64,000 bases of DNA from Amorphochlora amoebiformis (GCA_054601695.1 BAAHQB010000052.1:62001-126000); one strand, 5' to 3'. Shown: positions 28,026 through 41,289, counted from the first letter of the stretch. Made by a program: numbers and translations. The notes: generated from the letters alone by a model not told the origin.

Positions 28026-28253
28026 ATATATATGGAAGCCCGGTACTACTGGGTATTACCCGGAACTACCCGGCACTACACGGTACTACCCGGTACTACC
28101 CAGTACTATCCGGTACTACACGGTACTACCCGGTACTACCAGCCTGGAAATCTCTAAGTAGTCTCCGGGATCTCCAGAGTTCTCCAGCATAACTACGACT
28201 ATCTGCTCAGCGAGCTCATATACTCATGCTATCCATATATCTATGCTCTAACA
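27730..28253 (+). mobile_element. Probable solo LTR, best copy
   Basis: Starts TGTTAGGTGCAGCGG and ends GCTCTAACA, so it has TG...CA ends with a TGTTAG/CTAACA inverted tip. Inside are a GGCGTGACGTCACGTT palindrome and a run of about ten CCGGTACTAC units at about 28036-28140. A TA expansion sits at 27965-28034. No protein-coding core is seen, so a solo LTR or MITE-like element fits. Related copies lie at 16150, 17762, 18590, 33187 and 40715. Confidence 0.65.
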
Positions 28254-28257
28254 ATGA

Positions 28258-28291
<34 letters not shown>

Positions 28292-28297
28292 AATTGC

Positions 28298-28336
<39 letters not shown>

Positions 28337-28404
28337 AATATAATATCTATTTATACATATATAAATATATATCGGGTCTAATACTCAGGTTCACAACGAA
28401 AAAC

Positions 28405-28431
28405 AGTTTGCACTGCCTCAGATATCAAGGA
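28405..28431 (-). CDS. 27-nt micro-exon candidate
   Basis: Acceptor TCTATCAG, donor ACT|GTTTTT, phase 0 at both ends, SLISEAVQT. Fits the local phase but is too short to be sure. Confidence 0.3.
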
Positions 28432-28439
28432 CTGATAGA

Positions 28440-28860
28440 TAGAGAGAGACATAGAGAGAAAAAGAGAGAGACAGATGGATAAGAAGAGGACTTACGCTTA
28501 TACACCGAGACTAATAGTAAGACAGAAACAGCGACATAGAGGAAAGTAGAGAGGAAGGGAGAGATTCTAGAAAGAGGGAAAAAAGTGAGAAAATAGGAGG
28601 AGAAAGCGCTTATGAACAGAAGGTGTGAGAGAAGAGAGATATAAAAGAAAGAGAGGAAGAGAGAGAGAGGAAGAGAGAGAGAGGAAGAGAGAGAGAGGAA
28701 GAGAGAGAGAGGAAGAGAGAGAGACGAAGAGAGAGAGAGGAAGAGAGAGAGAGGAAGAGAGAGAGACGAAGAGAGAGAGAGCGAGGAAGAGAGGGAGAGA
28801 TAGGTAGAGATAAAGAGAGAGAGCGGGGAAGAGAAAGAGAGATCGAGCCAGAGGGAGGGG
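28440..28860. repeat. GA-rich microsatellite
   Basis: GAGAGAGGAA repeats over about 400 bp; Arg/Glu and Ser/Leu ORFs are artefacts. Confidence 0.85.
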
Positions 28861-28905
28861 AGATAGGAAAGTTCTTGGCATTTTTATCTTTTAGGGGGTG
28901 TTTAC

Positions 28906-28942
28906 TGTTGGGGCTGGCTGTATGCGAAGCTGCATGAGTAAT
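28906..28942 (-). CDS. Exon candidate, strand ambiguous
   Basis: Minus: acceptor TCATAG, donor ACA|GTAAAC, in 1 and out 0, LLMQLRIQPAPT, fitting the phase of 29368-29411. The plus strand has a very good ATCTTTTAG acceptor in the same island. Confidence 0.35.
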
Positions 28943-28959
28943 CTATGATTGCATTATGA

Positions 28960-29043
28960 ATATATACATACATGTTTTTTGTAATTTCGTTTGTATGTAT
29001 GTGTGTGTATTGTGTATGAATGCATATGTATGTGTGTATGTGT

Positions 29044-29107
<64 letters not shown>

Positions 29108-29109
29108 AA

Positions 29110-29148
<39 letters not shown>

Positions 29149-29360
29149 TATAACAAATATATATATATATATATACATATGTATATTATATATAAAAATA
29201 TGTATATACACATATATATATATATATATTTCATATATTTATATTTACATGTAAATTTTCATATTATATAAAATATAAGATGGGTATGTACATATTTATA
29301 CATACATATATATATATATATATATTATATATATGTATATATATATATATATGTACGTTT
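28960..29360. repeat. AT microsatellite
   Basis: TA/TGTG sequence; no gene. Confidence 0.85.
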
Positions 29361-29367
29361 GTACTAC

Positions 29368-29411
29368 CGCCAAGTAGAGTTCATCCTTTCGTATTCCTCT
29401 TTGACTTCTGC
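29368..29411 (-). CDS. AEVKEEY exon, copy 1
   Basis: Acceptor CTCCAAG, donor GGCG|GTAGTA, in 0 and out 2, [14 protein letters not shown]. Twin at 29518-29552 has the same phases; GAA/GAG and GTC/GTT differences are synonymous, confirming the frame. Confidence 0.65.
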
Positions 29412-29517
29412 CTTGGAGAGTACTACATATATGTACATATATATATATTTAATTTATATCTATATATATATACATATATATATACATACATATATATATA
29501 TATAACATTCGTTGTAC

Positions 29518-29552
29518 ATATAATAGGTATTGTATTCCTCTTTAACCTCTGC
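29518..29552 (-). CDS. AEVKEEY exon, copy 2
   Basis: Acceptor TTGCAAG, donor ATAT|GTACAA, in 0 and out 2, [11 protein letters not shown]. Same phase class as copy 1, so the two could be used as alternatives. Confidence 0.6.
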
Positions 29553-29559
29553 CTTGCAA

Positions 29560-29585
29560 ATTTTATATGTATACACAACAAATAT

Positions 29586-29626
<41 letters not shown>

Positions 29627-29671
29627 AACATATAAAGATATTTATACATCTATACATATTTATATGTATGT

Positions 29672-29722
<51 letters not shown>

Positions 29723-29791
29723 CATATATTCATATATACATATTTATATACATTATATATATATATATATATATATATATCTCATTATATA

Positions 29792-29857
<66 letters not shown>

Positions 29858-30003
29858 TATATATATACACACATATATATATATAAATACATTACATATA
29901 TATATATGTATATATATATGTATATATATATACATATACATATATATATATGTATATATATACAGACATATATATATGTGTGTATATATATGTATATATA
30001 GAC

Positions 30004-30095
<92 letters not shown>

Positions 30096-30226
30096 CATAA
30101 ATGTATACATATGTATAGATATAATATATTTGTAAATAAATGTACAGATGTATTATACAACATATATATTCTATTATATAATATCATATATATATGTATA
30201 TATATGTATGTATGTATACATATATG

Positions 30227-30258
<32 letters not shown>

Positions 30259-30304
30259 GTGCGTGTGTGTGTGTGTCTTTACATCTATATATGTATATAA
30301 ATAT

Positions 30305-30375
<71 letters not shown>

Positions 30376-30393
30376 TATAAAAAAAATATATAT

Positions 30394-30465
<72 letters not shown>
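29560..30465. repeat. (TA)n block
   Basis: About 900 bp of TA/TATG repeats; nothing else. Confidence 0.9.
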
Positions 30466-30644
30466 GCGCATGAAACTGTGCCATAGAGTATCTAACTAAC
30501 ATACTTATAAATCATATGAAACCTAGATATTTCTGTGTATTATGCATGTAAGTCTAGCCATAAGGCGCAGATGTATGCACTGTGCATGTAAATATATACA
30601 AATCTGAATCATTTGCAATATGTGCGGATAATTTTTCATTTGTC

Positions 30645-30770
30645 CATTCGGTATTTTAATCTTACATGTACAGGTTGAAATTAGGTGAAACTTGGTTGTA
30701 AGGCAAGGTATTTTAATCTTACATGTACACGGTAGAAATTAGGTGAAATTGATTTATAAGGCATGTGAGT
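30645..30770. repeat. About 61-bp tandem duplication
   Basis: GGTATTTTAATCTTACATG followed by a GAAATTAGGTGAAA segment occurs twice (about 30651 and 30709). No exon recognised. Confidence 0.75.
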
Positions 30771-30937
30771 ATATAGAAATATCAAAGAAATATCCAGAAT
30801 TAAACTATTTTGCTAACCATGTACGTATATGAGTATATTCTCATTAAGCAATGTAAGTATGAAAATATGTACTTTTGGACTATATTTGTCTTATTTATCA
30901 GTCGGATAAGTATGTACATAAGAACAAGTCGATATAC

Positions 30938-30986
30938 CTTTTTCAACTTCCTTGTGGTAAGAGTACAGTTTATAAGCTCCGAACGT
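30938..30986 (-). CDS. Internal exon, 49 nt
   Basis: Acceptor ATATTAG, donor AAAG|GTATAT, in 0 and out 1. TFGAYKLYSYHKEVEK. Joins 31349-31392 in phase. Confidence 0.65.
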
Positions 30987-30996
30987 CTAATATATG

Positions 30997-31047
<51 letters not shown>

Positions 31048-31053
31048 GCATAA

Positions 31054-31086
<33 letters not shown>

Positions 31087-31152
31087 GGTATAAATATATC
31101 TATATATAGATACATACATATATATATTCATTATACATACATATATATATAC

Positions 31153-31178
31153 ATTTGGTAAGGGGACTAGTGGCAGAA
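31153..31178 (-). CDS. Weak exon candidate
   Basis: Acceptor TTCTTCCAAG, donor [18 protein letters not shown]. Does not fit the phase between 31349-31392 and 30938-30986. Faintly like the start of the IPTHI exons near 11 kb. Confidence 0.25.
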
Positions 31179-31348
31179 CTTGGAAGAATAATATATATAC
31201 ATATATATATATATATGTATGTATAGTTCCGTATAAATCGAAGTGTTTCAAATATATGCTCATTACACAAACGTAATAAAATCTGTATGTACAGTATAAC
31301 ATGCACATATATACAAAAATACGTACAAAATACAATATACAAAAGTAC

Positions 31349-31390
31349 ATTTCCGACGTCGCCAATCACCTCATCGATACCTTTATACCT

Positions 31391-31392
<2 letters not shown>
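31349..31392 (-). CDS. Internal exon, 44 nt
   Basis: Acceptor TATATAG, donor AAT|GTACTT, in 2 and out 0, [14 protein letters not shown]; other frames have stops. Phase agrees with both neighbours. Confidence 0.7.
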
Positions 31393-31456
<64 letters not shown>

Positions 31457-31492
31457 CATACATAGGTAAGTATTTAAATATATACACATATA

Positions 31493-31537
<45 letters not shown>

Positions 31538-31642
31538 ATATATGTATATATTGTAATGTATACATATATATATATATATATATATATAATAATATATATG
31601 ATGTGTGTGTGTTATATTGTGTGTGTGTAAGCCTAAAACATA

Positions 31643-31688
<46 letters not shown>

Positions 31689-31889
31689 ACATACATATAT
31701 CTAATATATATATATATACATGTGCATCTATATACGTATGTATGTATATGTATATAAGTATATGTATGTATATATATACATATATATATGTATATATGTA
31801 TATAATATCTATATGTAGTATACAGGTACATACATAATTTAGTAAATGTACATATATATGCATATTACCATATCCATTATACAGTATAC

Positions 31890-31914
31890 CATCATGAAGA
31901 GCTGCTTTGATCGC
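31890..31914 (-). pseudogene. Truncated copy of the FKAI exon
   Basis: Minus frame [12 protein letters not shown] repeats [12 protein letters not shown] of exon 32073-32146 with mainly synonymous changes. It keeps a GATG|GTATAC donor in the same phase but has lost the 5' half; the AAAG before GCGATC could serve as acceptor. Confidence 0.45.
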
Positions 31915-31924
31915 CTTTAATCCA

Positions 31925-31930
31925 AATATA

Positions 31931-32000
<70 letters not shown>

Positions 32001-32003
32001 GTA

Positions 32004-32048
<45 letters not shown>

Positions 32049-32065
32049 ATCATATCTACTATACT
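31925..32065. repeat. (TA)n between duplicated exons
   Basis: Pure TA run. Confidence 0.9.
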
Positions 32066-32072
32066 GTAACAC

Positions 32073-32146
32073 CTTCATGGAGAGCCTTTATGATTGCTTT
32101 GAATCCAAAGCGTTTAACATGCAGGCGAGCATATTGAATCGGAAAC
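32073..32146 (-). CDS. Internal exon, [13 protein letters not shown]...KALHE
   Basis: Acceptor ATATAG, donor GAAG|GTGTTA, 1 nt split at each end, 24 open codons [18 protein letters not shown] then IKALHE. The other frames have stops or poor composition. Phase agrees with 32853-32905 and 31349-31392. Globular, helix-rich. Family unknown. Confidence 0.8.
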
Positions 32147-32149
32147 CTA

Positions 32150-32570
<421 letters not shown>

Positions 32571-32635
32571 TCGCCAAGTTGATTTTAAAAAAATAATTGC
32601 TTATTCTTCTGTTGCTCACATGAATGTAAATATAA

Positions 32636-32678
<43 letters not shown>

Positions 32679-32730
32679 TATGTATGTATATATATTTATA
32701 TATATATATACATATATATATATCTTATAC

Positions 32731-32777
32731 ATGTAATGTTTGTGCATATCATGCGTACTCCCAAAACAAAAACTTCC
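32731..32777 (-). CDS. Possible alternative exon
   Basis: Acceptor CAACCTTAG, donor ACAT|GTATAA. In 0 and out 2 ([15 protein letters not shown]), the same phases as 32853-32905; a second frame ([15 protein letters not shown]) is also open. If used in series with 32853-32905 the phases break. Confidence 0.35.
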
Positions 32778-32852
32778 CTAAGGTTGCGTTGGTTGCATGT
32801 AAACATGGAGTGTGCCTCAGGTTATCATCATATGTACAGTTGTATCATTTAC

Positions 32853-32905
32853 CCATTCTGCAGAATTTCCTCTCGAATGTCGGTGGTGAAGAGAATATTA
32901 AACAT
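32853..32905 (-). CDS. Internal exon, 53 nt
   Basis: Acceptor TATATAG, donor AATGG|GTAAAT, in 0 and out 2, [17 protein letters not shown]. Joins 34342-34417 and 32073-32146 in phase. It begins with ATG at the acceptor. Confidence 0.75.
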
Positions 32906-32906
32906 C

Positions 32907-32985
<79 letters not shown>

Positions 32986-33026
32986 TATACATACATATAT
33001 ATATATATGTAATTATTTTCACTCAC

Positions 33027-33047
33027 GCGCACATAAACTTCATGCAT
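33027..33047 (-). CDS. Possible micro or first exon
   Basis: ATG then HEVYVR up to an excellent GTGAGT donor, phase 0. No acceptor upstream, so it would have to be a first coding exon; yet 34342-34417 joins 32853-32905 directly. Confidence 0.25.
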
Positions 33048-33081
33048 GTATATGCATGTATACATACATACATATATATAG

Positions 33082-33112
<31 letters not shown>

Positions 33113-33113
33113 C

Positions 33114-33146
<33 letters not shown>

Positions 33147-33186
33147 TATATATATTATATATATTATATATATATACATATATATA

Positions 33187-33251
33187 TTTAGTGCAGCGGT
33201 CCGGCAGACCGGTAGTCTCATGACATCACGTGACCATCACGTGAGCTCGCA

Positions 33252-33306
<55 letters not shown>

Positions 33307-33666
33307 ATATGTGTATATATATATAACACATGTATGCTGTTGAATTCTTGCCAACAAAGTTTGTCATAATTCAAACGGACACCAGTAAACCTCGAACAAC
33401 TACCATACCACTACGCTACGAGTTCGTTGCCTAACATATTATCTGTGTGACGTAATGAGCGTGACATAGCGTGAGGTCACGTCCTGTCACGGCCTATTTT
33501 GAAAACCGGTCGGTACTACCGGGTCCTACCCGGTACTGCCCGGTACTACCGGACAGGCAGTCTCCGAGCAACCTCCGGGATCTCCAGTGATCTCCAGCAT
33601 AGCTAAGAATATCTACTCATCGAGCTGCATCTACTCATGGTAACCATATCGGTGTATCTACGCTCT

Positions 33667-33670
<4 letters not shown>
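33187..33670 (+). mobile_element. Solo LTR, rearranged copy
   Basis: Begins near GTGCAGCGGTCCGGCAG and ends GCTCTAACA like 27730-28253, with CCGGTACTAC units at 33510-33555. The central part (from about 33225 to 33440) is inverted relative to the other copy: GTTGAATTC...TTGTCATAATTC here against its reverse complement there. A TA expansion lies at 33255-33325. Confidence 0.65.
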
Positions 33671-33679
<9 letters not shown>

Positions 33680-33717
<38 letters not shown>

Positions 33718-33737
33718 TGGATATATATATATATATG

Positions 33738-33794
<57 letters not shown>

Positions 33795-33854
33795 TATATG
33801 GACTATCGTCAATACACAGCAATATATATATATATATATATATACATACATATG

Positions 33855-33948
<94 letters not shown>

Positions 33949-34003
33949 TAAAGAGAGAGAGAGAGAGAGAGAGAGAACACAGAGAGAGAGAGAGAGAGAG
34001 AGA

Positions 34004-34040
<37 letters not shown>

Positions 34041-34065
34041 TATATGGACTATCGTCAATACACAG

Positions 34066-34118
<53 letters not shown>

Positions 34119-34159
34119 TATGTATATATAAATATGTATGTATATGCATATATATAGAT

Positions 34160-34205
<46 letters not shown>

Positions 34206-34320
34206 ATTTGTGTGTATTGACGCATAACATATATATGTATATATATATATATGTGTATATATATATACATATATTATATACATATATATATATATATGTG
34301 CATGATGTCTGCTCTAGGAT
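33680..34320. repeat. TA and GA microsatellites within a tandem duplication
   Basis: A (GA)n array (33880-34006) is flanked by two direct copies of GTTTATATGGACTATCGTC (33790 and 34038). The rest is TA. No exon is supported. Confidence 0.8.
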
Positions 34321-34341
34321 GTGTGTTACATATGTACAAAC

Positions 34342-34417
34342 CGGGTCATTCTCAAACATATCATAAATTCCGCTCGCTAAGCCCTCCAGTTTGGAGTTGC
34401 GGTCAGTAATGAAAAAC
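34342..34417 (-). CDS. Internal exon, 76 nt
   Basis: Acceptor TGCATAG, donor CCG|GTTTGT, in 1 and out 0, [16 protein letters not shown] then IYDMFENDP. Strong composition and phase agreement with 34998-35021 and 32853-32905. The intron below holds the LTR, GA and TA repeats. Confidence 0.8.
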
Positions 34418-34429
34418 CTATGCATATAT

Positions 34430-34587
34430 GCATGTATGTATAAATATATATATGTGTGTATACATATATATTATATATATACATATATATATAAATATAT
34501 ATATGTATATATATATGTATATGTCTGTATGTATGTATGTATATATATACTTTACACATAGACAAGAATACTAACACAAACACACAC

Positions 34588-34630
<43 letters not shown>

Positions 34631-34636
34631 TAATTC

Positions 34637-34675
<39 letters not shown>

Positions 34676-34842
34676 ATATATGTGCATTTGAATCATATAG
34701 GTGAGAATAGATATTATGGAATATATATATATATATATATATACATAAATTGTTATATATGCATTCACAAACATACTAGGTTTATATCACTTGCACATAT
34801 AGTATACTCTTATGCATGCATACATATATATCACACATATAG

Positions 34843-34890
<48 letters not shown>

Positions 34891-34990
34891 CACACACACA
34901 TATATATATATATATAATATATATTTATATATGTATGTATATACATACATATATATATATATACGTACATGCATACATATTCACGCATCC
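34430..34990. repeat. AT microsatellite intron
   Basis: TA/CACA sequence; no exon. Confidence 0.85.
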
Positions 34991-34997
34991 ATATTAC

Positions 34998-35021
34998 CTC
35001 TCCCCATCCTTTGCCTTCTTA
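34998..35021 (-). CDS. 24-nt micro-exon
   Basis: Acceptor TATGTTAG, donor AGAG|GTAATA, in 1 and out 2, KKAKDGE. Joins 35190-35258 and 34342-34417 in phase. Confidence 0.55.
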
Positions 35022-35044
35022 CTAACATAATACTCATGACCCAG

Positions 35045-35130
35045 AAATTCTAAAGGTTAGGAGACAGTATTAGAGGTTAGGAGACAGTATTAGAGGTTAG
35101 GAGACAGTATTAGAGGTTATGAGACAAAAA
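35045..35130. repeat. 24-bp minisatellite, about 4 units
   Basis: GGTTAGGAGACAGTATTAGA units inside the 168-nt intron between 34998-35021 and 35190-35258. Confidence 0.85.
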
Positions 35131-35189
35131 CGAAACGTCCGAACGTTTCGAGACGTTATAGAATCACTCTATCCTCTCTGCGCTCTTAC

Positions 35190-35258
35190 GTCCTCTTTAG
35201 GGATATGATACATATTAAATTGGATATCCACATGTTAAATCTTTCTATCCTTATCTCT
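35190..35258 (-). CDS. Internal exon, 69 nt
   Basis: Strong donor AC|GTAAGA. Acceptor GAGAACAG (used, in 1) or TATACAG 11 nt upstream (35269, in 0). EIRIERFNMWISNLICIISL, amphipathic or hydrophobic. Phase agrees with 35352-35404 and 34998-35021. Confidence 0.65.
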
Positions 35259-35269
35259 CTGTTCTCCCG

Positions 35270-35310
<41 letters not shown>

Positions 35311-35313
35311 GTC

Positions 35314-35351
<38 letters not shown>

Positions 35352-35353
<2 letters not shown>

Positions 35354-35404
35354 GAGATGGTGGACGCTAGGCGAAATCCCAATAAGGTGGTTTTTGATAC
35401 GATT
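35352..35404 (-). CDS. Internal exon, 53 nt
   Basis: Very good acceptor (AACCTTTAG) and donor (CTCAG|GTATAT), in 0 and out 2, [17 protein letters not shown]. Entry phase does not match either upstream candidate, so an exon may be missing above. Confidence 0.65.
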
Positions 35405-35525
35405 CTAAAGGTTAAGAGTATATAGCTATAGATGACTGAATGTACATATGAATAAATAGCTTGCTTGTACATATATGGATATGAATATGTACGAGTATAT
35501 GTGTAAAGATATATAAACGTGTGTA

Positions 35526-35561
<36 letters not shown>

Positions 35562-35809
35562 GATATCTGCATATATAATATATATATATATGTAGATATC
35601 TGCATATAATATATATATATAGATATATATATATATATATATTATGTATTCCAACTTAGAAAATATTTATGATCCATACCATAATATGGTACTTATATTG
35701 TAAATATATGCATACATACATACATATATATATATATACATATACATACATACATATATATATATATACATATATGTATACACATATGATTATATATACA
35801 TGTATTATA

Positions 35810-35850
<41 letters not shown>

Positions 35851-35877
35851 GTGTGTATATTGAACAAGATATTCAAC

Positions 35878-35910
35878 CTGGAGAAATAGCCATGATAATC
35901 ATACACAACC
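35878..35910 (-). CDS. VVYDYHGY exon, copy of 36188-36261 end
   Basis: Acceptor TATGAG, donor [22 protein letters not shown] resembles [12 protein letters not shown] of 36188-36261. Truncated duplicate; use uncertain. Confidence 0.4.
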
Positions 35911-35966
35911 CTCATAAACATACACATAATAAGTAAATATATACTGTATATACATGCACATATGTG

Positions 35967-36026
<60 letters not shown>

Positions 36027-36068
36027 GTAAAATATGTGTGTATATTTGTTTATGTGTAGATTTGTTTG

Positions 36069-36116
<48 letters not shown>

Positions 36117-36187
36117 GATATATATGCATATATATACAAATATACACATATATGTTTACAATATATACGTAGAGGTATATGTATAAC

Positions 36188-36261
36188 CTGGCAATATAGT
36201 TGTGATAATGATACACAGCCCTAGGGTTGTTTCTGGTCGGACGAGGAACACGGTTTTGGGT
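36188..36261 (-). CDS. Internal exon, 74 nt
   Basis: Acceptor ATATTTTAG, donor GCCAG|GTTATA. Two open frames: [20 protein letters not shown] (in 0, out 2) and [18 protein letters not shown] (in 1, out 1). The exon is credible; the frame is not settled. Confidence 0.5.
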
Positions 36262-36269
36262 CTAAAATA

Positions 36270-36960
<691 letters not shown>

Positions 36961-36988
36961 ATAGTATATATTTTGGTCATAGACGCAC

Positions 36989-37006
36989 GTGTCGGTAAGA
37001 AAACTC
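36989..37006 (-). CDS. 18-nt micro-exon candidate
   Basis: Acceptor TTAGATAG, donor CAC|GTGCGT, EFSYRH, phase 0. A 22-nt alternative begins at 37010. Weak. Confidence 0.3.
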
Positions 37007-37039
37007 CTATCTAATTAAAATGTGGAAAATGCATACATA

Positions 37040-37082
<43 letters not shown>

Positions 37083-37118
37083 TTATATATATATATATAT
37101 ATATATATGTAGATGTAC

Positions 37119-37147
37119 GCAACCATAAAAATTACATAAACGTTCAA
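37119..37147 (-). CDS. 29-nt exon
   Basis: Acceptor TGCGTAG, donor TGC|GTACAT, in 2 and out 0, ERLCNFYGC. Joins 37553-37602 in phase. Confidence 0.5.
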
Positions 37148-37154
37148 CTACGCA

Positions 37155-37545
<391 letters not shown>

Positions 37546-37552
37546 TATACAC

Positions 37553-37602
37553 ATAGCTGTAAAAACGAATTAGGGAACCTTAACCCTCCAATCTGACACA
37601 GA
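37553..37602 (-). CDS. Internal exon, 50 nt
   Basis: Acceptor TTCCAAAG, donor CTAT|GTGTAT, 1 nt split at each end, [16 protein letters not shown]. Joins 38184-38225 and 37119-37147 in phase. Confidence 0.62.
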
Positions 37603-37609
37603 CTTTGGA

Positions 37610-38182
<573 letters not shown>

Positions 38183-38183
38183 C

Positions 38184-38225
38184 TCTGTTCGTTGTGCACC
38201 CTTTCGCTCATTCCATTCACCTTTT
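38184..38225 (-). CDS. Internal exon, 42 nt
   Basis: Acceptor TATAACAG, donor CAGA|GTAATA, in 1 and out 2, [13 protein letters not shown]. Joins 39132-39488 and 37553-37602 in phase. Confidence 0.58.
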
Positions 38226-38234
38226 CTGTTATAT

Positions 38235-38296
<62 letters not shown>

Positions 38297-38393
38297 CATT
38301 TATATTTATGTATATAATATATATATATATATGTATGTGTGTGTAAGTATTTATGTATATAATATATACATATATATATATATATATATATTA

Positions 38394-38444
<51 letters not shown>

Positions 38445-38533
38445 TGTTTGTATATGTTTAGTATCACATATGTATGTATGCGCATACAAATGTGAATTGT
38501 TATGTATATAATATGAATAGATATATATATATA

Positions 38534-38584
<51 letters not shown>

Positions 38585-38781
38585 AATATATATATATATA
38601 TGTATAGAAATAGATATATAAATATATACATATATATATATATGAATCTATAAACAATATGTATATATATATTTATACGTATAATATATATATATATATA
38701 CATGAGTGATTTTTATATATTTCGTATATCGATTTACGTGTATATATATATATATATTACATGCGATATATATATTACATG

Positions 38782-38844
<63 letters not shown>

Positions 38845-38861
38845 AAATGCGATAAATATTA

Positions 38862-38901
<40 letters not shown>

Positions 38902-38975
38902 ACATATATATATGTATGTATATATAAATATATTAACATATAGATATTTATACATATATATGGTTACCACCTTCT
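38235..38975. repeat. (TA)n intron
   Basis: TA sequence. Confidence 0.9.
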
Positions 38976-39131
38976 AGGACTAAACAAAAAGATGACACAT
39001 ATAACAAATAGACAAACCCACAAAACTTACACACACACACAAACATACACACAATACACGCATACAGATCCATCCAAAAATCTCTCTCACACACACACGT
39101 GTCAGGCATCCATTCATCTTAACAAAAATAC

Positions 39132-39488
39132 CTCCTCTTCCTCTTCCTTTCCCCCTGCACACGTGTCCCAGCGCATTCCTCGTAACCATCTCCAAAATCT
39201 ATAGTTTGATCCATTTGGAGTGGAGTTTCCACGTTAGGCGTAGAGTCAGGCTGGGGTTTGTCGTTGGTATTGATGTTGGGGCTTATTGACGAAGACACTG
39301 TTGGAGAGATATTGAGTGGTATGAGTTGAAAGATTGGGGGGGGAGGGAGGGAGATGAGAGAGAGAGGTAGAGATTTCAGGAGATCGTGGACAGGGAGAGC
39401 GAAAGTGGGGAGAGAGAGATGGAGATGGTTCGGGTTGACCTTGTTTTGTACTGGTGGGGGCATTATGGGGTCTTTTATTGTTCGAATC
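39132..39488 (-). CDS. Large Pro/Leu/Ser/Asn-rich exon
   Basis: 357 nt, the longest exon found. Acceptor CCCCACAATAG, donor GGAG|GTATTT, in 1 and out 2, 118 codons. It starts IRTIKDPIMPPPVQNKVN, passes a low-complexity Leu/Pro/Ser stretch and NINTNDKPQPDSTPNV, then DQTIDFGDGYEECAG, and ends in a basic tract ERKRKRR. Probably a disordered linker with a short basic motif. Phase agrees with 38184-38225. Confidence 0.78.
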
Positions 39489-39499
39489 CTATTGTGGGG

Positions 39500-39545
39500 A
39501 TATGCGTTGTAATGTGTATGAACATGTACTAATATTTTATGTTAA

Positions 39546-39587
<42 letters not shown>

Positions 39588-39696
39588 TGTATATATATGT
39601 ATATATATATAATACATATATATATGTATGTATGTATATGCTTAAATATGTAACATATAATATTTATTTTATTATATGTATGTGCTTAAAGATGTA

Positions 39697-39729
<33 letters not shown>

Positions 39730-39735
39730 GTATAC

Positions 39736-39767
<32 letters not shown>

Positions 39768-39860
39768 GTAGAAAATATATAACAAATGCAAACGTATAAA
39801 TCGATTCACGCGTGCATGTGTGTATACATATATATATATATATATATATAACATATATAT

Positions 39861-39945
<85 letters not shown>

Positions 39946-40011
39946 TATATATATTATATATACGTATATATATCTATTTATATACATACCTTTTAATGTA
40001 TATATATATAT

Positions 40012-40050
<39 letters not shown>
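39500..40050. repeat. AT microsatellite
   Basis: TA sequence; no exon. An island at 40080-40210 has a GTAAGT donor-like site on minus but no supported exon. Confidence 0.8.
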
Positions 40051-40062
<12 letters not shown>

Positions 40063-40236
40063 ATACACGTATTGTACGCATTTGAACATTCCAATGTACA
40101 AAACTCCATGCGTAAAAATACTTACGATAATTATCAACATAAACATACATACATCAAAAACATACCTACACATACATCTACAGTACAATATATACACAAA
40201 TATGAATAATACATACGTACCTATAATATATAGGTA

Positions 40237-40271
<35 letters not shown>

Positions 40272-40376
40272 GTAGATATAACATATATATATATAATATA
40301 TAGATATAATATATATATATATATAATATATATATATATAATATGTATATATATATATATATATATATTCCATAAC

Positions 40377-40508
40377 CTCGTCGGAATTCACGAGTGTGTC
40401 GTTAGATGAAGGCGATGGGGGTGGATTATTGAATGGGGGCGAGAGCGGCGACGAGATTATTGGATTTTGGTTTGAACTCGAAACACGACCAAATGTGCTG
40501 TGGAGCAT
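40377..40508 (-). CDS. Pro/Ser/Asn-rich exon, 132 nt
   Basis: Acceptor TTACTTAG followed at once by ATG; donor GAG|GTTATG. Phase 0 at both ends, 44 codons: MLHSTFGRVSSSNQNP, then SPLSPPFNNPPPSPSS. Disordered. Its exit phase does not fit 39132-39488, so an intervening exon is missing, or the ATG is a real start. Confidence 0.6.
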
Positions 40509-40513
40509 CTAAG

Positions 40514-40577
<64 letters not shown>

Positions 40578-40614
40578 ATGTATATTTATATATATATATA
40601 TACCCATATTGTCA

Positions 40615-40781
40615 CAATAGCAAACCAAATAACACATATGGAGTTAGCTCGTAAAGTCGATATCTTTACACTTTCCAACCATCCTCAAAAGTACGCTAGA
40701 ATCCGCAAAGAATTTCGGAGACCCGAGGAAGACCGTCACAAACAGTGGTACCCGTTAGTACCGGGTGGTGCCGAGCAGTAG
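40615..40781 (+). CDS. Plus-strand coding fragment joined to LTR-like sequence
   Basis: The only convincing plus-strand coding stretch: MELARKVDIFTLSNHPQKY then ARIRKEFRRPEEDR, from an acceptor-like CACAATAG to TAG inside LTR-like sequence. It is unlike simple repeats and continues directly into the CGGTAGTACC region. It may be a captured host exon or a remnant of element coding sequence. Unknown family. Confidence 0.4.
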
Positions 40782-41080
40782 TACCCGGTAGTAACGGGGC
40801 TTCGAGGTGGCGTGACAAGTATAACGTCACGCTATGTGACACAGTCAACCCATAGTCTCCACTTATTTACCCTTTTGTAACACAGACAAATGTGTAGTAC
40901 CGATGCAGTTGTAGTGCTTATGCAGTTGTACCTATGCATGAAAATTTGGCCTTCTCTCACTCGGAATCCGAATGGATTTTAATCGAACCTAATCCATTTG
41001 GTAGCACCAACGTCCATTCACTGGAATACCAACGTCTGGATTAGCGTTAACTGACTGGTATCTATCGAGTATTCAATTGC
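40715..41080 (+). mobile_element. LTR-like fragment
   Basis: GTTAGTACCGGGTGGTGCC, GTAGTACCCGGTAGTAAC and GGCGTGACAAGTATAACGTC match the dispersed family; then about 200 bp of unique sequence with no ORF. Confidence 0.5.
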
Positions 41081-41084
41081 GGTG

Positions 41085-41206
41085 ACAATTGATATATATG
41101 TCAAGATATATATATATATATATATATCGACTATTCAATTGCGCTAACAAAGTATATATATGTATAGATATAGATATATATATATATATAGGTATATATA
41201 CATATA

Positions 41207-41289
<83 letters not shown>

